Assembly (NCBI RefSeq): GCF_003752405.1
Contig: NZ_RKHK01000001.1
Span: 2,232,001-2,296,000, forward strand
Direction of reading: 5' to 3'
Length of the DNA stretch: 64,000 nucleotides
Source: Bogoriella caseilytica
Lineage (GTDB): Bacteria > Actinomycetota > Actinomycetes > Actinomycetales > Actinomycetaceae
Within the stretch, counting starts at the first letter, position 1. The number at the start of each line of letters is the position of its first letter. Below the pieces are notes generated by a model that had not been told where the DNA came from, ran no database searches, and saw only the letters and a list, made by a program, of their open reading frames with translations. The position numbers and the translations under genes are program-made. Below, piece after piece: positions 10,252-18,691 of this stretch.

Positions 10252-11127
10252 TTGACGGCGCTCGGTGCCGTCATCGACCGCCTCCAGTGCCCGGTCTGCC
10301 GCGGCAGTCTGGCGCTCCACGGCGTAGCGGTGGAGTGCCCCGCCGGACATCGTTTCGATGTGGCGAAGCAGGGATACGTGACCTTGCTGGGTGGTCGGCG
10401 TCGTTTCCCGGGCGACGACGCCGCGATGGTGGCCGCACGCGAGGCCTTTCTCGGTCGCGGTCACTATGCGCCACTCTCAGCGGCGCTCGCTCTCGCGCTG
10501 CGTGACGTCGACGGCCTGGTGGTGGACCTGGCTGGCGGAACAGGCCATCACCTGGCGCAGGTGCTGGACTCGAATCCCGCACTGGTGGGTCTTGTGCTCG
10601 ATGCGTCCACCCCGGCGCTCAAACGCGCCGCTCGCGCCCACGGGCGCCTCGCCACCGTCGGTGCCGATGTCATGGCGGAGCACCCGCTGTGCGACGGCGC
10701 GGCGGCCGCAATCCTCTCGGTCTTCGGGCCGCGGAACGTGCCCGAGATCCAGCGGGTGTTGGCCCCGGGCGGGCGGTTGGTGGTGGCGACGCCCACCCCG
10801 CGGCATCTGCAGGAGCTGGTGGAGCGATTCGCCGGCCTGGGCATGGTGCGAGTGGACCCGGGCAAGGACGCGCGGCTTGCCGCCTCCCTCGGCGGTTTCG
10901 AGTTGACCGGCGAGCGCGTCGTAGAGCACCGCGCGACGATGAGCCGCCAGGACGTGCGCGATGAGGTCTTCATGGGCCCCAGCGCCCACCATGTGGATCC
11001 CGGCGCGCTCGCTGTAGCGCTGGAAGACTGGTCCGAGCCGGGCGAGGTGACGGTCTCGGTGACGGTACGCAGCTATCGGAGCTTGATCAGCCCCGCGGCC
11101 GTCGGGCTGAAGCCGCAGGAGCGGTAG
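10252..11127 (+). CDS. 23S rRNA (guanine-N1)-methyltransferase, RlmA/TlrB type
   Basis: The 291-aa protein has an N-terminal zinc finger (CPVC near residue 13 and CPAGH near residue 29) followed by FDVAKQGYVTLL, the hallmark of RlmA-family enzymes. A Rossmann SAM-binding domain follows (VVDLAGGTGHHL). Family members methylate N1 of G745 (RlmA-I) or G748 (RlmA-II/TlrB) in helix 35 of 23S rRNA. Actinobacterial members are generally of the G748 type, and TlrB gives tylosin resistance. The TTG start is an inference from the zinc-finger position. The 3' end overlaps the convergent VOC-GNAT gene by 55 bp, and an erm gene lies just beyond. Confidence 0.87.
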   Translation: MTALGAVIDRLQCPVCRGSLALHGVAVECPAGHRFDVAKQGYVTLLGGRRRFPGDDAAMVAAREAFLGRGHYAPLSAALALALRDVDGLVVDLAGGTGHHLAQVLDSNPALVGLVLDASTPALKRAARAHGRLATVGADVMAEHPLCDGAAAAILSVFGPRNVPEIQRVLAPGGRLVVATPTPRHLQELVERFAGLGMVRVDPGKDARLAASLGGFELTGERVVEHRATMSRQDVRDEVFMGPSAHHVDPGALAVALEDWSEPGEVTVSVTVRSYRSLISPAAVGLKPQER

Positions 11128-11969
11128 AAGGAGTCGAGGTGCTCCTCGTAGTCGACGTGCAGCCACGTACAACCGGCCTCGCGGACGGCGGCGGTCAGCC
11201 GGGTGACCAGCGCGGTCCCGAGCCCCCTGCGCTGGAGGTCCGGATCCACGGCGAGATCGAGCAGGAAGGCGTGCGCAGCTCCGTCCCACACCGCATGCAC
11301 GAAGCCGACCAGGCGGCCGTGCTGGAATGCTCCCACCCAGGTCAGGCTGTGCCGCTCCAGCCGCTCCCGCCAAGGAGTGATGTCGCTGGCGGGGTTGCTG
11401 AAGGCGCGAGCGTGCAGGGCGCTGAGCTCGGCGTCGTCGACCGGGAAGGCGAGCGTCAACTCGACGGCCAGCGGTCCTGGCACCGGCGCCGGGCCGGCGG
11501 CGGGCTCGGCCGGAGCGGACGAGTCTTCTCGACCGATCTCCGGGGCCGCGGGGGGAACGAGCGACCCGACGATCTCGTCATCAGCGGGAGCGCAGGCCAC
11601 CTCCCAGCGGAAACCGTCAGGGTCGGCGAAGTAGCCGCTGTAGCCGCCCCACGCGCGGGCGCGGGCGCTTGTCACCATGGGGGCGCCGGCACGTCGCGCG
11701 GCCTCCAGGACGCCGTCGACCTCCGCCTGGCTGGAGACGTTGTGGGCCAGTGTCATCGGTGGGGCCCCGTCACCACGCCGGATCGGACCCACCTCTGCCT
11801 CGAACTCGGACTCCGCCCACAGGGAGAGGAGCACGAACTCGCCCACCTGGAACATGACGACACTGGGGTTCTCGAACTCCGGCGTCCATCCGAGCCCGTC
11901 GGCGTAGAAGCGTCGCGCGACGGCGACGTCGGCGACGGCCAGGGTGACGAGCGAGATCCGTTGGTCCAT
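11073..11969 (-). CDS. VOC (glyoxalase-like) and GNAT acetyltransferase fusion
   Basis: The 298-aa protein joins two domains. Residues 1-130 form a VOC/glyoxalase-like fold (VTLAVADVAVARRFYADGLGW, ending in GYFADPDGFRWEVA). After an Ala/Pro-rich linker, residues 170-298 form a GNAT acetyltransferase domain with an acetyl-CoA loop LQRRGLGTALV and a C-terminal YRSCGF. The substrate is unknown; small-molecule detoxification would fit both domains. It lies 20 bp downstream of erm on the same strand and may be cotranscribed with it. No strong ribosome-binding site is visible. Confidence 0.83.
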   Translation of the reverse strand: MDQRISLVTLAVADVAVARRFYADGLGWTPEFENPSVVMFQVGEFVLLSLWAESEFEAEVGPIRRGDGAPPMTLAHNVSSQAEVDGVLEAARRAGAPMVTSARARAWGGYSGYFADPDGFRWEVACAPADDEIVGSLVPPAAPEIGREDSSAPAEPAAGPAPVPGPLAVELTLAFPVDDAELSALHARAFSNPASDITPWRERLERHSLTWVGAFQHGRLVGFVHAVWDGAAHAFLLDLAVDPDLQRRGLGTALVTRLTAAVREAGCTWLHVDYEEHLDSFYRSCGFSPTAAGLIKLR

Positions 11970-11989
11970 AGGCCGACTCTGCCACCGGC

Positions 11990-12772
11990 CTATGACATGT
12001 GTTGTCGCCCACTCCCCGCGACGCCGAAGAGGCGCGCCCACTGCTCGGCGCTCACCTCACGGGGGAGTGCGGTGCGTGCGATGCCCAACTCGCCCAAGGC
12101 GGCACGGACCGCCGCGCGGGAAAGTCCCCGACGCCGCAGGATCTGCTCCAGGTCCCTTCCCGGCCCGGTGAAGACGCCGTGGACGAAGGCGCGGTAGCGG
12201 CCCCGATCGGCCGCAGCGACCAACGGGCTTGGCCGGCGTTCGATCCTCAGGATGCCGCCGTCGACTCCTGGTGCGGGGCGGAAGGCTCGCGCGGGCACAC
12301 GGCCCTCGAGATGGAAGGTGTACCAGGGCCACCACTGGGCGGTCATCATGGTCGCCCCACCCACCCCGGCACGGCGACGGGCCACCTCCCACTGCACCAG
12401 CAGCACTGCGGTGCTCCAGGACCGTAGGTGCAGCAGCCGGCGCAGGATCGCTGTCGTGAGATGGAAGGGCAGATTGCCGACCACCACGTGTCGGCGCTCG
12501 GGGAAGTGGAAGGTCAGCACGTCCTGGCAGAGCACGGTGGTCTGCGGACCGGCCCGCCGTCGCAGGGCCGCGGCGAGATGCGAGTCCACCTCAATGGCGG
12601 TGATCGTGCGCCGCAACGACTCCATCGGGAGGGTTAGGGCGCCGTCGCCGGGCCCGACCTCGATGATCGGTCCGTCGGTGCGGGAGACGTACTCGAGGAT
12701 CTGGCGCTGGATCCGGGTGTCGGTGAGGAAGTTCTGGCCGTGCTCGTGCCGGCCGCCACGATAGGTGGGCAT
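11990..12772 (-). CDS. erm: 23S rRNA (adenine-2058-N6)-methyltransferase, Erm family
   Basis: Erm enzymes methylate N6 of A2058 in 23S rRNA and give macrolide-lincosamide-streptogramin B resistance. The 260-aa protein shows the RRNA adenine dimethylase signatures: HGQNFLTD near residue 11, the SAM loop IEVGPGDGALT near residue 37, and the catalytic NLPFHLTTA near residue 99. The Arg-rich C-terminus resembles chromosomal actinobacterial Erm proteins. The closely related KsgA (adenines 1518/1519 of 16S rRNA) is less likely because of the short C-terminal domain and the context. GGAG lies eight bases before the ATG. Confidence 0.9.
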   Translation of the reverse strand: MPTYRGGRHEHGQNFLTDTRIQRQILEYVSRTDGPIIEVGPGDGALTLPMESLRRTITAIEVDSHLAAALRRRAGPQTTVLCQDVLTFHFPERRHVVVGNLPFHLTTAILRRLLHLRSWSTAVLLVQWEVARRRAGVGGATMMTAQWWPWYTFHLEGRVPARAFRPAPGVDGGILRIERRPSPLVAAADRGRYRAFVHGVFTGPGRDLEQILRRRGLSRAAVRAALGELGIARTALPREVSAEQWARLFGVAGSGRQHMS

Positions 12773-12781
12773 GGAAGGTCT

Positions 12782-12836
12782 CCGGGTCGGGTGAACCCGG
12801 GCGGAGGCGCCGTACAGGCATGGCGACGCGCCGCCC
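12782..12836 (-). promoter_or_regulatory. Putative attenuator hairpins covering the erm ribosome-binding site
   Basis: On the minus strand CCGGGT (12795-12800) can pair with ACCCGG (12782-12787), whose last bases form part of the GGAG Shine-Dalgarno of erm. An alternative stem pairs GGGCGG (12831-12836) with CCGCCC (12799-12804) and overlaps the first stem by two bases, so the two exclude each other. This is the kind of arrangement used in translational attenuation of inducible erm genes. The assignment is inferred by eye. Confidence 0.45.
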
Positions 12837-12883
12837 AGCTGTCATCGCTGAGGGCGGCGGAGGCTCGAAGGAGAGGACCGCCG

Positions 12884-12940
12884 CTAGGGCGCGATCCAGG
12901 GGCGCGCGACCGCCGCGCAGGAGACCGTCGTGCACAACAT
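12884..12940 (-). CDS. Putative erm leader peptide (18 aa)
   Basis: A short frame ATG...TAG encodes MLCTTVSCAAVARPWIAP, starting 168 bases upstream of the erm start. A -10-like TACAGT lies seven bases before its ATG, so it would begin a leaderless transcript. Inducible erm genes often carry a short leader whose translation stalls on macrolide-bound ribosomes and unmasks the erm start. This peptide does not match a stalling motif I know, so the role rests on position, size and the hairpins between it and erm. Confidence 0.45.
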   Translation of the reverse strand: MLCTTVSCAAVARPWIAP

Positions 12941-12947
12941 GGCACCG

Positions 12948-12978
12948 ACTGTAGCGCCACCCCTGCCGGCATTCCCAA
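12948..12978 (-). promoter_or_regulatory. Putative erm promoter
   Basis: TACAGT (12948-12953) could be the -10 and TTGGGA (12973-12978) the -35, with a long 19-bp spacer. An AT-rich GAAATT lies directly upstream of the -35. An AT-rich block just ahead of the -35 is the known feature of WhiB7-activated promoters in actinobacteria, which include erm genes. The fit is suggestive only. Confidence 0.35.
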
Positions 12979-13097
12979 GGAATTTCGCTTGGTCTGCGCT
13001 CGACTACCGGTCCGAGGTCGCACGTTCGCGAGGAGCGGCGCATCGGAAAGGTGCGGTCTGGAACGCTGAGCTCTTGCGGCGGGAGTACGGTCCTGCG

Positions 13098-13709
13098 GTG
13101 GCCTTGTTGTCCCTGATCCTCTTCGTCTTCGCCACGGCGGGCACGCCCGGGCCGAACAACACCATCGCCATGGCCTCCGGAGCGTCCTTCGGCTTGCGCC
13201 GCACGCTCCCGATCATCGGCGGCGTCAACCTGGGCTTCCCGCTCCTGATCGTGCTTGTCGGGATCGGACTCGGTCAGGCGCTGGAGCGCTGGCCGGTGAT
13301 CCTCGACGTCCTGCGCCCCCTGGGCGTGCTGTATTTGCTCTATCTCGCCGTGCGTATCGCCACCGGCCCGACCGACATCGAGGCCCGGCGACAGGGGAGC
13401 CCGCCCGGCTTCGTCCACATGGCGCTGTTCCAGGCGGTGAACCCGAAGGCCTGGACGATGGCCGTCGGGGCCATCGCGGCCTACACGGGCTTCTGGGAGT
13501 CCTTCCTGCTCGAGGTGCTCGTCATCGCCGCAACCTTCATGGTGTTCGGGCCGGTGTGCACCTCGGCGTGGGCGCTGCTCGGCGTCGGGGCCGGTCGGGT
13601 GATGACCACGCCGCGCAGGCTACGGATCTTCAACGTCATCATGGCCGCGCTGCTCGCGGTGTCCCTGATCCCGGCCAGCACCGAGGTCTGGCGCTCGCTG
13701 AGCGGATAG
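13098..13709 (+). CDS. LysE/RhtB-family amino acid exporter
   Basis: The 203-aa protein has the LysE superfamily pattern: about six hydrophobic helices and the N-terminal motif TPGPNNTIAMASGASFG near residues 17-33. It would export an amino acid or small metabolite across the cytoplasmic membrane; the substrate is unknown. The GTG at 13098 gives the normal family length; an in-frame extension upstream overlaps the erm promoter and is unlikely. It is divergent from erm. Confidence 0.87.
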   Translation: MALLSLILFVFATAGTPGPNNTIAMASGASFGLRRTLPIIGGVNLGFPLLIVLVGIGLGQALERWPVILDVLRPLGVLYLLYLAVRIATGPTDIEARRQGSPPGFVHMALFQAVNPKAWTMAVGAIAAYTGFWESFLLEVLVIAATFMVFGPVCTSAWALLGVGAGRVMTTPRRLRIFNVIMAALLAVSLIPASTEVWRSLSG

Positions 13710-13753
13710 CGAGGACCATGGCATTCTGGCCGCCGGGTGTCGGTGCCTCGGCA

Positions 13754-13759
13754 TAGTCT
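13754..13759 (+). promoter_or_regulatory. Likely -10 box of pcrA
   Basis: TAGTCT lies ten bases before the pcrA ATG with no clear Shine-Dalgarno between, consistent with a leaderless or near-leaderless transcript. Confidence 0.5.
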
Positions 13760-13769
13760 GGAACCCACC

Positions 13770-16376
13770 ATGACGACGCTTTTTGATGACCTGCCTCTGC
13801 CCGGTGCGCGACAGCCGCTCCCGGCTGCCGTGAGCGCGCGCGACGACGCCGGCGCCCCGGAGGACGGCCCGCAGGACGACGCAGTCGCGCGGGCACGTCG
13901 CCGGGCTCATGACGCACCGCCGGCCGTCGAGGACGGATCCGGCCCGGAGGCCCTGCTGGAGGGCCTGAACCCGCAGCAGCGCGAGGCCGTCGCCCACGCG
14001 GGCGCGCCACTGCTCATCGTGGCGGGCGCCGGTTCGGGGAAGACCCGGGTGCTCACCCACCGCGTCGCCTACCTCCTGGCCACCGGCCGGGCTCAGCCCG
14101 GGCAGATCCTGGCCATCACCTTCACCAACAAGGCTGCCGCGGAGATGCGCGAACGAGTGGCCGAGCTGGTCGGTCCGCGCGCCCAGCGCATGTGGGTCTC
14201 CACCTTCCACTCCGCCTGCGTGCGGATCCTGCGGCGCGAGCACGAGGCACTGGGCCTGCGCTCCTCCTTCTCGATCTACGATGCTGCCGATTCACAACGC
14301 CTGATGACCCTCGTCTGCCGCCAGCTGGATCTCGACCCCAAGCGCTACGCCCCCAAGGTCTTCTCCCGCAAGGTCTCCGACCTGAAGAACGAGCTCGTCG
14401 GCCCGGAGGAGTTCTCTGCCCAGGCCGCCGGAACGAACGATTTCGATGTCAAGCTCGCCGAGGCCTACCAGCTCTATCAACAGCGCCTGCGTCAAGCTCA
14501 CGCGCTGGACTTCGACGACCTCATCATGTCCACCGTCATGCTGCTGCAGCAGAACCCGGCAGTGGCCGAGCACTACCGCCGCCGTTTCCGCCACGTCCTG
14601 GTCGACGAGTACCAGGACACCAACCACGCCCAGTACATCCTGGTGCGTGAGCTCGCCGGCGCTGCCGAGGCCACCGCGGCCGGCCCGGCAGATCTGGCGC
14701 CGGGCGAGCTGACCGTGGTCGGTGACGCGGATCAGTCCATCTACGCCTTCCGGGGCGCGACGATCCGCAACATCCTCGAGTTCGAGGCCGACTATCCCCA
14801 AGCCCGCACCATCCTGCTCGAGCAGAACTACCGCTCCACGCAGACGATCCTCTCCGCCGCCAATGCCGTCATCTCCCGCAACGACGGGCGCCGCGCGAAG
14901 AACCTGTGGACCGACTCCGGCGACGGACCCAAGATCGTCGGCTACGTGGCCGACTCCGAGCACGAGGAAGCGCGCTTCATCGCCGAGGAGATCGACCGGC
15001 TCGGTGACTCCAGCAGTGTCCGTCCCGGTGACGTCGCGGTCTTCTACCGCACCAACGCCCAATCCCGTGCGCTGGAGGAAGTCTTCATCCGGTCCGGGAT
15101 CCCCTACCGCGTGGTGGGCGGCACCCGCTTTTACGAGCGCCGGGAGATCAAGGATGCGGTCGCCTACCTGCGCGCGGTCGCCAACCCGGACGACGACGTC
15201 AACCTCCGCCGCATCCTCAATGTGCCCAAGCGCGGTCTGGGAGCACGCGCCGAATCACTCCTCGCGATGCACGCCGAGCGCTACCGGGTCTCCTTCGGCC
15301 AGGCGATCGCCGATGCCGCAGCCGGTCCGGTGACAGCAGAGAGCACCCACCACGAGGTCCTCGGTTTGACCGGGCGCGGCCTCAAGCAGATCACCGCCTT
15401 CCACGACCTCCTCACCTCCCTGCGGGAGATGGCGGAAGCCCAGGCCTCTCCCGCGGAGATCCTCGACGCCGCACTGGACCGCTCCGGCTATCTGGCCGAG
15501 CTGCGGGCTTCGGAAAATCCGCAGGACGCCACGCGGGTGGAGAACCTGGCCGAACTGCACGCGGTGGCCGCCGAGTTCCGCGAACTCGACCCGGACGGGG
15601 ACCTCGGTGACTTCCTCGAACGCGTCTCGCTCGTGGCCGACGCCGACCAGCTCCCGGATGCGGGCTCGGAGGAGACCGGCCAGGTCACCCTCATGACCGT
15701 GCACACCGCGAAGGGCCTGGAGTTCCCGGTCGTCTTCGTCACCGGCATGGAAGACGGCACCTTCCCGCACTCGCGCTCCCTCATTGACGAGGACGAGCTT
15801 TCCGAGGAGCGGCGGCTCGCCTATGTGGCACTGACCCGCGCCCGTCAGCGGCTGTACGTGTGCCGCGCGGCGGTCCGGACTGCCTTCGGCGCTCCCCAGG
15901 AGCTGCCCCCCTCCCGCTTCCTCGAGGAGATCCCCGGCGATCTCCTGGACTGGCGACGGGCCGAGTCCTCCACGCAGTTCTTCCGCGGCTCCGCCGGCTA
16001 TGGCGCATCCGGAGGCGGCCGGCGCTACGGCCAGGGACGCACCCGGGAAGGTTTCGATGACGACGGCGGTCAGGTCTTCGGGTCGGGGCGGCCCCCCTCG
16101 AAGCCCCTGGGCAAGCTCGGGGTCTCCGGGGCGAGCTCCGGGGCTGCTGACCGCACCGCAGCGGCCCTGGGGAAGACCTCCGGCGCACCGGAACTCGCCG
16201 AACAGGTCGAGGGCGTGAGCCTGCGGGCCGGGGACAAGGTCAACCACGACTCCTACGGCTTGGGCACCGTCCTGGGAATCGAGGGCACCGGCCGCAACGC
16301 CACCGCCAAGATCGACTTCGGCTCCGTGGGCCTCAAGCGCCTGCTGTTGCGCTACTCGCCGGTGACCAAGCTCTGA
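13770..16376 (+). CDS. pcrA: ATP-dependent DNA helicase PcrA/UvrD
   Basis: This is a 3'-5' superfamily 1A helicase for DNA repair and replication-fork maintenance. The 868-aa protein has an extra 70-residue N-terminus, the Q motif (LNPQQREAV), Walker A GAGSGKT near residue 89, DEYQDT, QNYRST, the [10 protein letters not shown] motif and VALTRAR. The C-terminal domain ([19 protein letters not shown]) is the Tudor-like RNA polymerase-interaction module typical of PcrA. The ATG at 13770 is preferred over an in-frame upstream GTG because of the -10 element and the family-like [12 protein letters not shown] start. Confidence 0.96.
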   Translation: MTTLFDDLPLPGARQPLPAAVSARDDAGAPEDGPQDDAVARARRRAHDAPPAVEDGSGPEALLEGLNPQQREAVAHAGAPLLIVAGAGSGKTRVLTHRVAYLLATGRAQPGQILAITFTNKAAAEMRERVAELVGPRAQRMWVSTFHSACVRILRREHEALGLRSSFSIYDAADSQRLMTLVCRQLDLDPKRYAPKVFSRKVSDLKNELVGPEEFSAQAAGTNDFDVKLAEAYQLYQQRLRQAHALDFDDLIMSTVMLLQQNPAVAEHYRRRFRHVLVDEYQDTNHAQYILVRELAGAAEATAAGPADLAPGELTVVGDADQSIYAFRGATIRNILEFEADYPQARTILLEQNYRSTQTILSAANAVISRNDGRRAKNLWTDSGDGPKIVGYVADSEHEEARFIAEEIDRLGDSSSVRPGDVAVFYRTNAQSRALEEVFIRSGIPYRVVGGTRFYERREIKDAVAYLRAVANPDDDVNLRRILNVPKRGLGARAESLLAMHAERYRVSFGQAIADAAAGPVTAESTHHEVLGLTGRGLKQITAFHDLLTSLREMAEAQASPAEILDAALDRSGYLAELRASENPQDATRVENLAELHAVAAEFRELDPDGDLGDFLERVSLVADADQLPDAGSEETGQVTLMTVHTAKGLEFPVVFVTGMEDGTFPHSRSLIDEDELSEERRLAYVALTRARQRLYVCRAAVRTAFGAPQELPPSRFLEEIPGDLLDWRRAESSTQFFRGSAGYGASGGGRRYGQGRTREGFDDDGGQVFGSGRPPSKPLGKLGVSGASSGAADRTAAALGKTSGAPELAEQVEGVSLRAGDKVNHDSYGLGTVLGIEGTGRNATAKIDFGSVGLKRLLLRYSPVTKL

Positions 16377-16400
16377 ATATTGCGACGGCTCATCTCGCGA

Positions 16401-16438
16401 TAGGCTCGCTGGCGGATGTCTCGATGTCGAAACATCGA
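16401..16438 (+). promoter_or_regulatory. sucC -10 box and 5' UTR stem-loop
   Basis: TAGGCT (16401-16406) is a plausible -10. Downstream, TCGATGT and ACATCGA pair perfectly around a CGAA loop (16421-16438), placing a hairpin in the sucC leader, 27 bases before the GTG. It could be an operator or an mRNA-stability element. Confidence 0.45.
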
Positions 16439-16465
16439 CAACCCCAGACGGAAGGACCAGCAGGC

Positions 16466-17629
16466 GTGGACCTCTACGAGTACCAGGCTCGTGACATGTT
16501 CGAGAAGCACGGCGTACCCGTGCTCGGCGGCATTGTGGCGACCACCCCGGCCGAAGCTCGGGCCGCGGCGGAGAAGCTCGGCGGCGGCACAGTCGTCGTC
16601 AAGGCGCAGGTGAAGGTGGGCGGCCGCGGCAAGGCAGGCGGCGTTCAGCTTGCGCACAACCCCGAGGAGGCCGAGGCCAAGGCCTCCGAGATCCTCGGTA
16701 TGGACATCAAGGGGCACACCGTGCACCGGGTGATGATCGCCGAGGGCGCCAAGATCGCCGAGGAGTACTACTTCTCGGTGCTCCTGGACCGTGCGGAGCG
16801 ACGCTACCTCGCCATGTGCTCCGTGGAAGGTGGCGTGGAGATCGAGCAGCTCGCCGTCGAGCGCCCCGAGGCGCTCGCTCGCGTGGCGATCGACCCACTC
16901 ACGGGCATCGACTCGGCCAAGGCCGCCGAGATCGTCGCCGAGGCCGGCTTCGCCCCCGAGATCGCCGACGAGGTAGCCGGGGTCATCGAGAAGCTCTGGG
17001 CCGTGTACCGCGACGAGGACGCCACCCTGGTGGAGGTCAACCCGCTGGTGCGAACCGAGGACGGCGCCATCATCGCCCTCGATGGCAAGGTCACCCTCGA
17101 TGAGAGCGCCTCTTTCCGCCACGAGAGCCACGCCGATCTAGTCGACAAGGACGCTACCGACCCGCTCGAGGCCAAGGCCAAGGCGCTGGACCTGAACTAC
17201 GTCAAGCTGGATGGCCAGGTGGGCATCATCGGCAACGGCGCTGGCCTGGTCATGTCCACGCTCGATGTCGTGGCCTACGCCGGTGAGCAGTTCGGCACCA
17301 AGCCCGCGAACTTCCTGGACATCGGCGGCGGCGCCAACGCCCAGGTCATGGCGAACGGCCTGGACGTGATCCTCGGTGACGAGCAGGTCAAGTCCGTGTT
17401 CGTGAACGTCTTCGGCGGTATCACCGCGTGCGACGAGGTCGCCAACGGCATCGTCTCTGCCCTGGAGATCCTCGGCGACACCGCCACCAAGCCGCTGGTG
17501 GTCCGCCTGGACGGCAACAACGTCGAGGAAGGCCGCGCCATTCTCCAGCAGGCCAACCACCCGCTCGTCACCGTCGTGCCGACCATGGACGAAGCCGCGG
17601 CCAAGGCCGCCGAGCTCGCCGCGAAGTGA
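16466..17629 (+). CDS. sucC: Succinate-CoA ligase (ADP-forming) subunit beta
   Basis: SucC with SucD interconverts succinyl-CoA and succinate with formation of ATP in the TCA cycle. The 387-aa length is normal. It begins [18 protein letters not shown], has the ATP-grasp loop [12 protein letters not shown] near residue 50, and the CoA-ligase part with [13 protein letters not shown] and [13 protein letters not shown]. The GTG start has GGAAGGA nine bases upstream. sucD follows after 14 bases. Confidence 0.97.
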   Translation: MDLYEYQARDMFEKHGVPVLGGIVATTPAEARAAAEKLGGGTVVVKAQVKVGGRGKAGGVQLAHNPEEAEAKASEILGMDIKGHTVHRVMIAEGAKIAEEYYFSVLLDRAERRYLAMCSVEGGVEIEQLAVERPEALARVAIDPLTGIDSAKAAEIVAEAGFAPEIADEVAGVIEKLWAVYRDEDATLVEVNPLVRTEDGAIIALDGKVTLDESASFRHESHADLVDKDATDPLEAKAKALDLNYVKLDGQVGIIGNGAGLVMSTLDVVAYAGEQFGTKPANFLDIGGGANAQVMANGLDVILGDEQVKSVFVNVFGGITACDEVANGIVSALEILGDTATKPLVVRLDGNNVEEGRAILQQANHPLVTVVPTMDEAAAKAAELAAK

Positions 17630-17643
17630 GGACCTGAACAACC

Positions 17644-18561
17644 ATGTCGATCCTGCTCAACTCCGACTCCAAGGTCATCGTCCAGGGCATCACCGGCTCC
17701 ATGGGCCGCGCCCACACGAACCGCATGCTCAATTCCGGCACCGCCATCGTCGGCGGCGTGAACCCCCGCAAAGCGGGCACCGAGGTGGACTTCGAGGTCA
17801 CCCCGGTCGGCCCCGGGGCCGAGAACCGCTCCGGCGGCGCGGTCTCCGTGCCCGTCTTCGGCAGCGTCTCCGAGGCCAAGGACGCCACCGGCGCCGACGT
17901 CTCGGTGATCTTCGTGCCCCCGGCCTTCGCCAAGGCCGCGGTCATCGAGGCCGTCGACGCCGGTATCCCGTTGATCGTGATCATCACCGAGGGCATCCCG
18001 GTGGCCGACACCGCCGAGTTCTTCGCCTACGCACAGAGCAAGGGCGTGCGCCTCGTCGGCCCGAACTGCCCCGGCGTCATCACCCCCGGTCAGTCCAATG
18101 TGGGCATCACCCCCGCCGACATCACCGGCCCCGGCAAGATCGGGCTCGTCTCGAAGTCCGGCACGCTGACCTACCAGATGATGTACGAGCTCTCCGACAT
18201 CGGCTTCTCCACCTGCATCGGCATCGGCGGTGACCCGATCATCGGGACCACCCACATCGATGCCCTGAAGCAGTTCCAGGACGACCCCGAGACCGAGCTC
18301 ATCGTCATGATCGGTGAGATCGGTGGCGACGCCGAGGAGCGGGCTGCGGCCTTCATCTCCGAGCACGTCACCAAGCCGGTGGTGGGCTACGTCGCCGGCT
18401 TCACCGCACCCGAGGGCAAGACCATGGGCCACGCCGGCGCCATTGTCTCCGGCTCGGCGGGGACGGCCGAGGCCAAGAAGGTGGCCCTCGAAGCTGCTGG
18501 CGTGAAGGTGGGCAAGACGCCCTCGGAGACCGCCCGCATCGCTCGCTCCCTCCTGAGCTGA
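17644..18561 (+). CDS. sucD: Succinate-CoA ligase (ADP-forming) subunit alpha
   Basis: The 305-aa partner of SucC binds CoA in its N-terminal Rossmann domain ([17 protein letters not shown]) and carries the phospho-histidine in [11 protein letters not shown] near residue 260. It forms an operon with sucC and is followed by a strong hairpin terminator. Confidence 0.97.
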   Translation: MSILLNSDSKVIVQGITGSMGRAHTNRMLNSGTAIVGGVNPRKAGTEVDFEVTPVGPGAENRSGGAVSVPVFGSVSEAKDATGADVSVIFVPPAFAKAAVIEAVDAGIPLIVIITEGIPVADTAEFFAYAQSKGVRLVGPNCPGVITPGQSNVGITPADITGPGKIGLVSKSGTLTYQMMYELSDIGFSTCIGIGGDPIIGTTHIDALKQFQDDPETELIVMIGEIGGDAEERAAAFISEHVTKPVVGYVAGFTAPEGKTMGHAGAIVSGSAGTAEAKKVALEAAGVKVGKTPSETARIARSLLS

Positions 18562-18573
18562 CCTCACCGCTTT

Positions 18574-18628
18574 CCACAGGGAAACGGCGGGCCTGCGACC
18601 ACCTCGCAGGTCCGCCGTTTCCCTGTGG
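18574..18628 (+). terminator. Strong hairpin terminator after sucD
   Basis: The 25-bp arms pair perfectly except for one G-T pair (CCACAGGGAAACGGCGG with its complement, then CCTGCGA/TCGCAGG) around a five-base loop. There is no T-tract, as is common for actinobacterial terminators. Confidence 0.9.
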
Positions 18629-18691
18629 TGTGCGCGGCACCATGAGACACGCCGCGCCTGCAGAGCGGATGGCGAGGGCGAGCGGCGGACT

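Noticed and set aside
11990-12772. KsgA (16S rRNA dimethyltransferase) as identity of the Erm-type gene
   Set aside because: The C-terminal domain is short and Arg-rich, the leader and hairpins suit erm, and KsgA genes of actinobacteria usually lie next to ispE.
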